Below are positions 1 through 5,131 of a stretch of DNA of 7,938 bases, piece after piece. Every line of letters starts with the position of its first letter. Positions within the stretch are counted from its first letter, which is position 1. The position numbers were made by a program, and so were the translations under genes. The notes under the pieces are model-generated. The model saw only the letters and a program-made list of their open reading frames with translations. It was not told where the DNA came from and ran no database searches. The stretch is from Myxococcales bacterium (GTDB lineage: Bacteria > Myxococcota > Polyangia > Polyangiales > Polyangiaceae), in the NCBI GenBank assembly GCA_020430865.1, contig JAGQIY010000040.1, positions 1-7,938 of the forward strand, written 5' to 3'.

Positions 1-103
1 GGGCCCCCTCCGCCCGCGCGCGCGAGCGAAGCGAGACGCGCCGGCGCCGGGAGGGGGCGGCCCGCCGGTCGCGCGAAGCGCACCGCCGGGCCGGGGGGAG
101 GCA
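1..103. other. Extremely G+C-rich intergenic end
   Basis: Only 12 of the first 100 bases are A or T. The stretch holds a perfect 10-base palindrome at 41-50 and two similar short segments built around GCGAAGCG (about 26-33 and 73-80), the second of which forms the loop of the hairpin at 58-93. No coding frame with a start and a ribosome binding site is seen. It is most likely the 3' non-coding region between the barrel-protein gene and whatever lies left of the window. Confidence 0.5.
58..93 (-). terminator. Strong GC hairpin just past the barrel-protein stop (possible terminator)
   Basis: Arms 58-69 and 82-93 pair over 12 positions with one mismatch (65/86). A short inner stem, 71-74 with 78-81, is capped by a GAA triloop. 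It starts about 10 bases after the stop codon of the minus-strand gene ending at 104. There is no T-run on either side, so this is not a classical intrinsic terminator. It could stop or protect the 3' end of the transcript, or be a Rho-type or neutral structure. Confidence 0.35.
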
Positions 104-973
104 TCAATTGAACACGACACCAAACTCAATCCGTCCGGAAATATCAATCGGATAGATCCCCGGGTGGATGTCGGCGTAGTTGCCCTGACGGTCGATGGCG
201 ATGTTCAGTTCGCCGTCGCAGTCGCTGGTCCTGGCGTTCTGAGGCAGCTGCCCACCGTCCTCGGCGCAGCGCTGCTGATTCCCCAGGTAGTAGCCGATGC
301 CAAGACCACCGCCGATGGACACTGGTCCATATTTCCCGTAGGAACCGAAGAAGAAGATGAGCTTGTCAGACTTCTCGTCGACTGCGTCGAACTGACCCTG
401 ATCGTCGGTCGCCTTGTAGCTGTACGCAGCGTGATTGTAGATGGCGCGCAAGACATAGCCCTCGAGGGGCGCCTCGAGCCAGAAGCTGGCGCCAAGGTTG
501 ATCTCGCTCATCGCGCCGATGAAGTTCCCCTCCTGGCTCAGGGTGTCTTCCCGCCCGTGGAGGTTGAACGCCGGCGGCTCGCTGTTGACCGTGAAGACGG
601 GCGTCAGCTCGACGCTGAACCACTCGGTGAGGGCGATGTCGCCGCTGATCCCGAGCCGTCCCTGAAGCAGCCAGTTGAGCGGGTCGAGCCGTACCGCCCA
701 GCCTTCGATCTCGAAGTCGCTCCCGCTGCTCTTCTTGGGGGGAGGGGGCGGCGGCGCGCCACCATAGCCCTGGCTGTAGCCAGGTTGCTGCTGATAGCCG
801 GGCGGGGGCGCCTGCTGATAGCCGGGCGGCGGCGGTTGCTGCTGATAGCCAGGAGGCGGCGGCTGCCCATAGCCGGGAGGCGGTGGCTGGCCGTACTGAG
901 CGCTGGCGTCGAGCGCGATCAATCCCAGGCCAGTGACGAGTGCTGTGGCCAATCCCGCGTGCTTGAGCCCCAT
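104..973 (-). CDS. Secreted proline-rich outer-membrane beta-barrel-like protein
   Basis: The 289-residue product has a clear Sec signal peptide: Lys near the N-terminus, a hydrophobic core at about 7-22, and a likely cut after Ala-Ser-Ala at 23-25. Residues 27-79 form a low-complexity linker of units such as YGQPPPPG and YQQQPPPPG, followed by a run of six prolines. Residues 86-289 look like beta strands alternating polar and hydrophobic or aromatic residues with Gly-rich turns, and end in a strand reading GRIEFGVVFN, as in small outer-membrane barrels. Two cysteines, C236 and C252, lie in one predicted loop and could form a disulfide. The role is unknown; I infer an outer-membrane protein with a periplasmic or surface Pro-rich arm. 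The ATG at 973 is the most upstream start in the frame, and its ribosome binding site is weak. The gene lies 129 bases downstream of fbp on the same strand, so co-transcription is possible but not shown. The exact barrel family is not recognised. Confidence 0.82.
   Translation of the reverse strand: MGLKHAGLATALVTGLGLIALDASAQYGQPPPPGYGQPPPPGYQQQPPPPGYQQAPPPGYQQQPGYSQGYGGAPPPPPPKKSSGSDFEIEGWAVRLDPLNWLLQGRLGISGDIALTEWFSVELTPVFTVNSEPPAFNLHGREDTLSQEGNFIGAMSEINLGASFWLEAPLEGYVLRAIYNHAAYSYKATDDQGQFDAVDEKSDKLIFFFGSYGKYGPVSIGGGLGIGYYLGNQQRCAEDGGQLPQNARTSDCDGELNIAIDRQGNYADIHPGIYPIDISGRIEFGVVFN
737..895 (-). repeat. In-gene repeat encoding Tyr/Gln/Pro units
   Basis: This segment encodes residues 27-79 of the barrel-like protein. 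It consists of five to six imperfect units of the form Y-(G/Q)-Q-(Q/A)-P(3-4)-G, then a G/Y-rich bridge and a hexaproline. The DNA repeats are degenerate at third positions, so the units have either diverged or are kept at the protein level. Such tracts are prone to unit gain and loss. Confidence 0.8.
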
Positions 974-1102
974 ATGGCGGAAGCATAGGAGCGATGGCCA
1001 GTCGCGGCCACCTCAAAGGAGCACGTCTTCGGGCAGCTTCGACTGGCGCCTCTCGCCGTGAGGCTTGCACGTTCCTGGCCGTTCTTGCGTCAAACGAGCC
1101 GC
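974..1102. other. Spacer between fbp and the barrel-protein gene
   Basis: 129 bases hold two small hairpins: 995-999 with 1006-1010 (TGGCC/GGCCA, 6-base loop) and 1048-1052 with 1060-1064 (GCCTC/GAGGC, 7-base loop). The second lies about 40 bases past the fbp stop and could be a weak 3'-end structure, but it has no T-run. I see no convincing -35/-10 pair for the barrel-protein gene. Confidence 0.35.
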
Positions 1103-2131
1103 TCAGCGGTCTGGCGTGTCACCCCGCATGATCGCCTCGTAGTCCTCGACGTCGAGCTTGCTTCCGAGCGCCAGCGGCACGCGCTGGTGCAGCTCTCCGG
1201 GCTTCACGTCCAGGATGCGTTGCTTGCCCGTGGACGCAGCGCCACCCGCTGCCTCGAAGATCATCGCCATGGGAGCTGCCTCGTACAGCAGGCGTAGCTT
1301 TCCGTCGGGATTCTTCGTGTCCTCGGGGTACACGAAGACGCCGCCCCGAAGCAGCGTGCGATGGGCGTCGGCGACCAGGGTACCAACGTAGCGATGCCCG
1401 TAGGGACGACCGGGGCCGTCGCCCTTGATGTACTGGTTCCAGGCCTTGACCTCGGGGCTCCACTTGGCGTGGTTGCCTTCGTTGATCGAGTAGGTGTTGC
1501 CACGCTCCGGGATGCGGATGTTCTCGTGGCTCAGGAAGAACTCGCCCGCCGTGGGGTCGTAGGTGAAGCCGTGGACGCCTTCCCCCGTGGTCAACACGAT
1601 CACCGTCGATGAACCGTAGATGATGTAGCCAGCCGCCACCATGTCCGAGCCCTTCTGCAGGAAGCTCTCCTCGGTGGCCGGGCCCGCCGTTCGATCGAAG
1701 CGCATCAGCGCGAAGATGGTGCCGATACTGATGTTGACGTCGATGTTGCTGGAGCCGTCCAGCGGGTCGAAGCACACCAGGTAGTTGCCTGTTGCCTCGG
1801 GGAAAAGAACCGCGTGGTCGAGTTCCTCGGAGGCGATGCCAGCGCAGTGACCGCGCCGCTTGAGCTGACGGATCAGCGTCTCGTTGGCGATCACGTCGAG
1901 CTTCTGCACCACCTCGCCCTGGACGTTGGTACCGCCAGTGTGCCCGAGGAGGTCTGCGAGGCCGGCCCGGCGCACCCGGCCGGTGATCAGCTTCGAGGCC
2001 AGCACGATCTGATTCAGGATCGAGGTGAACGTGCCGGTCGCGGCGGAAGCCTGGAACATGCCCTCGAGGATGAAGGTCTCGATGGTGGGGGAGTCGGAGA
2101 CGGACGGCGGCATCCAGGACGTGTTCTGCAT
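1103..2131 (-). CDS. fbp: Fructose-1,6-bisphosphatase, class I
   Basis: The enzyme hydrolyses fructose 1,6-bisphosphate to fructose 6-phosphate and phosphate, the committed cytosolic step of gluconeogenesis. The 342-residue length is normal for class I enzymes. Family landmarks are all present in order: an N-terminal helix region TGTFTSILN (32-40), where the eukaryotic enzyme binds the AMP inhibitor; the metal ligands Glu102/Glu103; the core metal site DPLDGSSNID (122-131); NEGN (217-220) and RYVGTLVADAHRTLLRGG (247-264) of the substrate site; and the family signature GKLRLLYEAAPMA (277-289). No catalytic residue seems missing. The ATG at 2131 is supported by GAGGAA at 2137-2142 with a 5-base gap. 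The gene diverges from pepA across 480 bases. Whether AMP regulates this enzyme cannot be read from the sequence with certainty. Confidence 0.97.
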   Translation of the reverse strand: MQNTSWMPPSVSDSPTIETFILEGMFQASAATGTFTSILNQIVLASKLITGRVRRAGLADLLGHTGGTNVQGEVVQKLDVIANETLIRQLKRRGHCAGIASEELDHAVLFPEATGNYLVCFDPLDGSSNIDVNISIGTIFALMRFDRTAGPATEESFLQKGSDMVAAGYIIYGSSTVIVLTTGEGVHGFTYDPTAGEFFLSHENIRIPERGNTYSINEGNHAKWSPEVKAWNQYIKGDGPGRPYGHRYVGTLVADAHRTLLRGGVFVYPEDTKNPDGKLRLLYEAAPMAMIFEAAGGAASTGKQRILDVKPGELHQRVPLALGSKLDVEDYEAIMRGDTPDR

Positions 2132-2136
2132 GGCAA

Positions 2137-2142
2137 TTCCTC
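2137..2142 (-). promoter_or_regulatory. Ribosome binding site of fbp
   Basis: GAGGAA on the minus strand lies five bases upstream of the ATG at 2131. It supports this start over any upstream codon. Confidence 0.7.
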
Positions 2143-2202
2143 GCTGCTAGGCGGGAACGGACCGAGCCCGGCGGAGCGGCGCTCCCTGCCTCACGTTGTT
2201 TC

Positions 2203-2256
2203 GCATCCAGCGGATACGAGCGTCTCGCCGGCTTAGCAACGCCAGCCGCTGGATGC
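2203..2256. promoter_or_regulatory. 11-bp perfect inverted repeat around the fbp promoter candidate (possible operator)
   Basis: GCATCCAGCGG at 2203-2213 is repeated as its exact reverse complement at 2246-2256, with 32 bases between. The centres are 43 bp apart, about four helical turns. The right arm is just upstream of the candidate -35 and the left arm overlaps the candidate -10. The layout would suit a repressor binding two half-sites on one DNA face, or a long RNA stem. The binding protein is unknown. Confidence 0.4.
2211..2239 (-). promoter_or_regulatory. Candidate sigma-70-type promoter for fbp
   Basis: On the minus strand TTGCTA (2234-2239, 4 of 6 matches to TTGACA) is followed after 17 bases by TATCCG (2211-2216, 3 of 6 to TATAAT). 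The spacing is ideal but the match is weak. It would give a leader of about 75 bases. Both elements lie between the arms of an 11-bp dyad, the -10 overlapping the inner end of the left arm, which is the main reason to take it seriously. Confidence 0.3.
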
Positions 2257-2277
2257 ATGGACTCAGGGACAATCTGG

Positions 2278-2314
2278 CAGTTTTCCCCCCTCTGGATACC
2301 AAGAGGGGCAACTG
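2278..2314. other. Stable hairpin in the fbp-pepA intergenic region
   Basis: CCCCTCT (2287-2293) pairs perfectly with AGAGGGG (2302-2308). GG/CC at 2294-2295 and 2299-2300 extends it to an ATA loop with one bulged A. CAGTT (2278-2282) and AACTG (2310-2314) add an outer five pairs after an asymmetric internal loop. No T-run follows on either strand, so it is unlikely to be an intrinsic terminator. It lies between the two candidate promoters. Confidence 0.5.
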
Positions 2315-2356
2315 GCTGGAGATTCCACTGCTCGACCCGCATGCGCCCGCGACCCA

Positions 2357-2376
2357 GGGGAGCGGGGAGGGAGGGG
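2357..2376 (+). other. G-quadruplex-forming motif
   Basis: Four G-runs on the plus strand, at 2357-2360, 2364-2367, 2369-2371 and 2373-2376, are separated by loops of 3, 1 and 1 bases. This fits the usual G3+N1-7 rule, and such short loops favour a stable parallel fold. It sits in non-coding DNA about 240 bases upstream of pepA, on its non-template strand. Confidence 0.55.
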
Positions 2377-2452
2377 CAGCCAGTCGTTCACTTCGTTAAC
2401 CGTGGAATCGGCACGCCCCCAAAGCGGGCTGCCCCGGACTCCGGCAAGGCGG

Positions 2453-2482
2453 TTGATAGTTGCTGGGAGCCGGTGCCATTAT
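2453..2482 (+). promoter_or_regulatory. Candidate sigma-70-type promoter for pepA
   Basis: TTGATA (2453-2458, 5 of 6 matches to the -35 consensus) and CATTAT (2477-2482, 4 of 6 to the -10) are 18 bases apart. Transcription would begin near 2489, giving a leader of about 120 bases that contains the nested inverted repeat at 2501-2541. It is the best-looking promoter in the window, but high-G+C promoters are hard to call by eye. Confidence 0.4.
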
Positions 2483-2500
2483 CCGCCCGGGTTTCGCTAC

Positions 2501-2541
2501 GGAACCTTTCGTGGGCCCAGTCCCACCGTATTACTGGTTCC
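2501..2541 (+). promoter_or_regulatory. Nested stem-loop in the predicted pepA leader
   Basis: GGAACC (2501-2506) pairs with GGTTCC (2536-2541), enclosing GTGGG (2511-2515) paired with CCCAC (2522-2526). It lies 70 bases upstream of the pepA start, within the predicted leader. It may affect leader folding. No T-run follows, and no known leader class is recognised. Confidence 0.3.
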
Positions 2542-2600
2542 CGCTCGTTGGCGGGGACTGCGATTCGCTCGCCCCCCGCGAGCCGGAGAGACCCAAGAGA

Positions 2601-2605
2601 GGGAG
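2601..2605 (+). promoter_or_regulatory. Ribosome binding site of pepA
   Basis: GGGAG sits six bases before the ATG at 2612, within a purine-rich run. It fixes the start. Confidence 0.7.
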
Positions 2606-2611
2606 CTTTAG

Positions 2612-4096
2612 ATGGCGCTCAGCATTCGACTTTCCTCGGCGGACCCGTTGACCGCCAGCACCGACCTTCTGGCCGTTGGCGTGATCCAGAGTGCGCTGGA
2701 CAAGCAGAAGCTCCTGGTCGCCCTCAACGGTGCGCTGGAAGGCGCCCTGTTCGCCGAGGCCGAGCGTGCGGAGTTTTCGGGTGCGCCGGACACGCTGCTC
2801 GAGGTGCAGACCGGCGGGCGGCTCCCGACGAAGCGCATCCTGTTGATTGGCCTTGGCCCGAAGCGCGGCGTCGACGCCGCCCGCCTGCGCATCTTCGCCG
2901 CGACAGCAGCCCGCTGCGGCAACGCCCTGCTCGCCACCAGCCTCGGCCTGGTGCCTCCGGACAAGGCCTCCGGGGCTCTGGTGCGTAGCCTTGGCGAAGG
3001 TGTGGTGCTCGGGGCCTACCGCTTCACCAAGTACCTGACCGGCGAGCGCAAGCCGAAGAAGGAGATCGCCGAGGTCGAGGTGTTCAAGTCCGGCAAGCCC
3101 AGCGCAGCGGAGAAGAAGGCCGTCGAGCGAGGTGTTGCCGTGGGGAACTCGATTTGCGTCGCTCGTGATGCGGTGAACGAGCCGCCGAACGAGCTGACCC
3201 CGGAGCGGATGGCGCAGATCGCCAGGGACATCTCCAAGGCGGGCAAGCTGAAGATCACGGTGCTCGACAAGGCGGGCATCGCCAAGGCCGGCATGAAGCT
3301 CCACTACGCCGTGGGGCAGGGCAGCTCCAACGAGCCGCGCTTCATCCACATGAGCTACGTCCCGAAGCGCGCGAAGAAGAAGATCGTCTTCGTCGGCAAG
3401 GGGCTCACCTTCGACGCCGGCGGTTTGTGCATCAAGCCCGCGCCTGGCATGGGCGAGATGAAGAGCGACATGGGGGGTGCCGCGTCGGTCCTGGGCGTGA
3501 TGTCCGCGATGGCCGAGCTGAGCCCCAACGTGGAGGTCCACGGCATCATCGGCGCTGCGGAGAACATGCCCGATGGCGCGGCCTACCGCCCTGGAGACAT
3601 CTTCGGTTCGCTCGACGGCAAGACGGTGGAGATCATCAACACCGATGCCGAAGGACGCCTGGTTCTGGCCGATGCTCTGGCCTACGCCCGCAAGCTCGAG
3701 CCCGACCTGATCGTCGACGCCGCGACCCTGACCGGCGCCTGCATGGTGGCGCTGGGCAAGAACTGCACGGGCTTCTACACGGACGACGACAAGCTGGCTC
3801 GCAGCGTGGACCACGCGGCCAAGGACGCGGGAGAGAACTTCTGGCGCATGCCGCTCCTGCCCGAGATCCGAGAGCAGCTCAAGAGCGACTGCGCCGATCT
3901 GAAGCACACGGGCGAGCGCTGGGGCGGCAGCATCTCTGCGGCGCTGTTCCTGCGCGAGTTCGTGGGTGAGGTGCCGTGGGTGCACTGCGACATCGCTGGG
4001 CCCGCGTTCAGTGACGCACCGCGCGGCGTGCTGCCCAAGGGTGGCACCGGTCATCCGGTCTTGACCTTCCTGAACCTGGTCGAGAGCTTCAGCTAG
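2612..4096 (+). CDS. pepA: Leucyl aminopeptidase, M17 family (cytosol aminopeptidase)
   Basis: This cytosolic two-metal exopeptidase releases N-terminal residues, leucine preferred, from peptides, and is normally a hexamer. The 494-residue length is typical. Residues 1 to about 165 are the variable N-terminal macro-like domain and the rest is the catalytic domain. All M17 metal and catalytic residues can be placed: Lys263 and Asp268 in VGKGLTFDAGG, Lys275 (IKPAPG), Asp286 (MKSDMGGAAS), and Asp345, Glu347 and Arg349 in the family signature NTDAEGRL (343-350). TFDAGG replaces the more usual TFDSGG, a change outside the metal ligands. E. coli PepA also binds DNA in plasmid recombination and carAB control; nothing here shows whether this protein does. 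The gene diverges from fbp. Its 3' end carries an imperfect 21-base tandem duplication that runs past the stop. Confidence 0.97.
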   Translation: MALSIRLSSADPLTASTDLLAVGVIQSALDKQKLLVALNGALEGALFAEAERAEFSGAPDTLLEVQTGGRLPTKRILLIGLGPKRGVDAARLRIFAATAARCGNALLATSLGLVPPDKASGALVRSLGEGVVLGAYRFTKYLTGERKPKKEIAEVEVFKSGKPSAAEKKAVERGVAVGNSICVARDAVNEPPNELTPERMAQIARDISKAGKLKITVLDKAGIAKAGMKLHYAVGQGSSNEPRFIHMSYVPKRAKKKIVFVGKGLTFDAGGLCIKPAPGMGEMKSDMGGAASVLGVMSAMAELSPNVEVHGIIGAAENMPDGAAYRPGDIFGSLDGKTVEIINTDAEGRLVLADALAYARKLEPDLIVDAATLTGACMVALGKNCTGFYTDDDKLARSVDHAAKDAGENFWRMPLLPEIREQLKSDCADLKHTGERWGGSISAALFLREFVGEVPWVHCDIAGPAFSDAPRGVLPKGGTGHPVLTFLNLVESFS

Positions 4097-4118
4097 CGGT
4101 TCGAGCGCTTCAGCTGGC
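4081..4118 (+). repeat. Imperfect 21-base tandem duplication across the pepA stop codon
   Basis: The 17 bases from 4081 and the 17 bases from 4102 match at 15 positions. The first copy encodes the final residues and ends in TAG. The second has TGG in the stop position and stays in frame, so the pepA frame continues for 16 sense codons (4097-4144) after the stop before TAG at 4145-4147. Confidence 0.5.
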
Positions 4119-4132
4119 TGATCATCGAAGCG
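4106..4132 (+). terminator. Hairpin after pepA (weak terminator candidate)
   Basis: CGCTTC (4106-4111) pairs with GAAGCG (4127-4132) around a 15-base loop, ten bases after the pepA stop. No T-run follows directly; the nearest is TTTT some 30 bases later. It may be an inefficient terminator or chance. Confidence 0.2.
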
Positions 4133-4230
4133 GGTTCCGTACGGTAGGTGCGGAGCCCGGTCGCTTTTGTCTGGCGGCCCATCGCGTCAGGGCTGGTGAA
4201 CGCCTGGATCGGGTCCAATACCGCGCAAGA

Positions 4231-4257
4231 CCCCGCTGGGTGATAGGACTGGCGGGG
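4231..4257 (+). promoter_or_regulatory. Hairpin that would cover the GGGGAGG upstream of the DUF427 gene
   Basis: CCCCGC (4231-4236) pairs with GCGGGG (4252-4257), with possible G-U and G-C extension inward. The right arm includes four Gs of the only Shine-Dalgarno-like sequence near the DUF427 start. If folded in the mRNA it could limit ribosome access. Whether that site is used is unclear because of its long spacing to ATG 4279. Confidence 0.25.
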
Positions 4258-4278
4258 AGGATCCACGAAGCTGATGCG

Positions 4279-4800
4279 ATGACGGAGCGGTATGGATGGC
4301 AGTGGTATGGCCAGTCTCGGCCCCCGTTCGCCGTTGAACCGGGGCCCGATCAGGAATCCGTCTGGGACTATCCGCGGCCACCTCGGGTAGAGACCGACTC
4401 CCGCTTGGTCGAGGTCGTCGCCGCTGGCGTGCTGCTGGCCTGCTCGAGGGTAGCCATGCGCGTGCTGGAGACCGCGAGCCCTCCGACGTTCTACGTGTTG
4501 CCGGAAGACGTCCGCTTCGAGGAACTGCAGCGCTGCGCTGGCAGCTCGTACTGCGAGTGGAAAGGCGAGGCGAGCTACTGGGCACTACGCGGCTCGGAAC
4601 GACCGGTGGGATGGAGCTACGATCGCCCCAAGGCTGGCTTCGAGGCGCTTGCCGGTGCGATCGCCTTCTACCCGGGGCGAGTGGAGTGCCTCGTCGCGGG
4701 AGAGCGGGTAAAGCCCCAGCCTGGAGAGTTCTACGGGGGCTGGGTGACCCGCGAGCTCGTGGGCCCGTTCAAGGGCGAGCCTGGGACCTCTGGCTGGTGA
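4279..4800 (+). CDS. DUF427 (PF04248) family protein
   Basis: The 173-residue product matches the DUF427 family throughout: QESVWDYPRPPRVE (25-38), RVLETASPPTFYVLPEDVRF (61-80), SSYCEWKGEASYWAL (89-103), GWSYDRPKAGFEALAGAIAF (111-130), then the hallmark tail PQPGEFYGGWVTREL and VGPFKGEPGTSGW. The family is a small beta-rich cytoplasmic fold of unknown biochemical role. There is no signal peptide or membrane segment. Four cysteines (55, 86, 92, 137) are present. I chose the ATG at 4279 because family members begin near this point. A GTG at 4240 in the same frame would add 13 residues without family support. The best Shine-Dalgarno match, GGGGAGG at 4254-4260, is 18 bases from this ATG, which is long. 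pepA ends 182 bases upstream, so a shared transcript is uncertain. Confidence 0.92.
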   Translation: MTERYGWQWYGQSRPPFAVEPGPDQESVWDYPRPPRVETDSRLVEVVAAGVLLACSRVAMRVLETASPPTFYVLPEDVRFEELQRCAGSSYCEWKGEASYWALRGSERPVGWSYDRPKAGFEALAGAIAFYPGRVECLVAGERVKPQPGEFYGGWVTRELVGPFKGEPGTSGW

Positions 4801-5131
4801 GTCGACGTCAGGTTCCCGGTGCGCGTTTCCGTAAGGCATCGGTGTACGCCCCTGGACTTTCCACGGTGCAGCGCGGTGACGGCCCTCGCTGAGGTGCTGG
4901 GCTACTGCGAAGCCCGGCGACGCCCTCCCGCGCGCCGTCGTTCCGCCGGGTAGTCGAAGCGCCGGGAGGCTCCTTCATGCAGTGGACGCTGACGACGGAT
5001 TTGCGCAGCGTGGGATTCCGCGTCAGCGTGCGGCGCAGCTACGGTCGCTACGCGCTGGCGCCACGGAGAGCGGCGTTCTTGTGCCGGAAGCCTTGACGTA
5101 GGGCTCGCCGGCCCCCAAAGCTGCACACTGC
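4801..5131. other. 331-base region between the DUF427 and CbrC-like genes
   Basis: No family is recognised. The stretch contains a hairpin at 4896-4918 (GCTGGGCT with AGCCCGGC, 7-base loop, one G-U pair, no T-run), which might end the DUF427 transcript. It also contains a 39-codon candidate at 4977-5096 and a lone -35-like TTGACG at 5093-5098 with no matching -10. Minus-strand frames covering this region resemble no known protein. Confidence 0.4.
4977..5096 (+). CDS. Candidate 39-residue small protein
   Basis: An ATG at 4977 follows GGGAGG (4964-4969) at the ideal seven-base gap and opens a 39-codon frame ending in TGA at 5096, 35 bases before the next gene. The peptide is basic (nine Arg, one Lys) with a single Cys near its end and no membrane segment. 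It resembles nothing I know. It could be a real small protein, an upstream frame tuning the CbrC-like gene, the remnant of a longer gene, or chance in G+C-rich DNA. The ribosome binding site is the only positive evidence. Confidence 0.25.
   Translation: MQWTLTTDLRSVGFRVSVRRSYGRYALAPRRAAFLCRKP

Larger units (their letters stand above)
2132..2611. other. Divergent fbp-pepA intergenic region, 480 bases
   Basis: No gene is supported here; open frames crossing it are composition artefacts. It holds candidate promoters for both flanking genes, an 11-bp dyad, a hairpin at 2278-2314, further pairings 2311-2318/2377-2384 and 2373-2381/2427-2435, a G-quadruplex motif, and a nested inverted repeat at 2501-2541. 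No tRNA (no T-loop motif) and no riboswitch class was recognised. The density of long perfect inverted repeats is higher than in the other spacers of this window. Confidence 0.6.

Noticed and set aside
49..101. A second G-quadruplex in the G-rich left end
   Set aside because: The G-runs are too far apart or shorter than three to give four runs within seven-base loops; the hairpin explains the segment better.
1119..2342. A 407-codon minus-strand frame overlapping fbp
   Set aside because: It is a shifted frame of fbp, Arg/Pro/His-rich, with no family resemblance; fbp reads correctly in its own frame.
2453..2485. A sigma-54-type promoter on the minus strand (TGGCAC near 2474-2479)
   Set aside because: The -24-like half is present but no GC-containing -12 half lies at the required distance.
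2531..4054. A 507-codon open frame on the minus strand, longer than pepA itself
   Set aside because: It is antisense to pepA, whose M17 signatures are unmistakable. The minus translation is low-complexity Arg/His/Leu/Ala, typical of antisense frames in high-G+C DNA.
4240..4278. A GTG start giving a 186-residue DUF427 protein
   Set aside because: The extra 13 residues have no family counterpart and the GTG has no ribosome binding site. It is not excluded, only less likely.
4187..4585. A 132-codon minus-strand frame opposite the DUF427 gene
   Set aside because: Its Arg/Ser/Pro-rich composition and lack of similarity mark it as a shadow of the strongly supported DUF427 frame.
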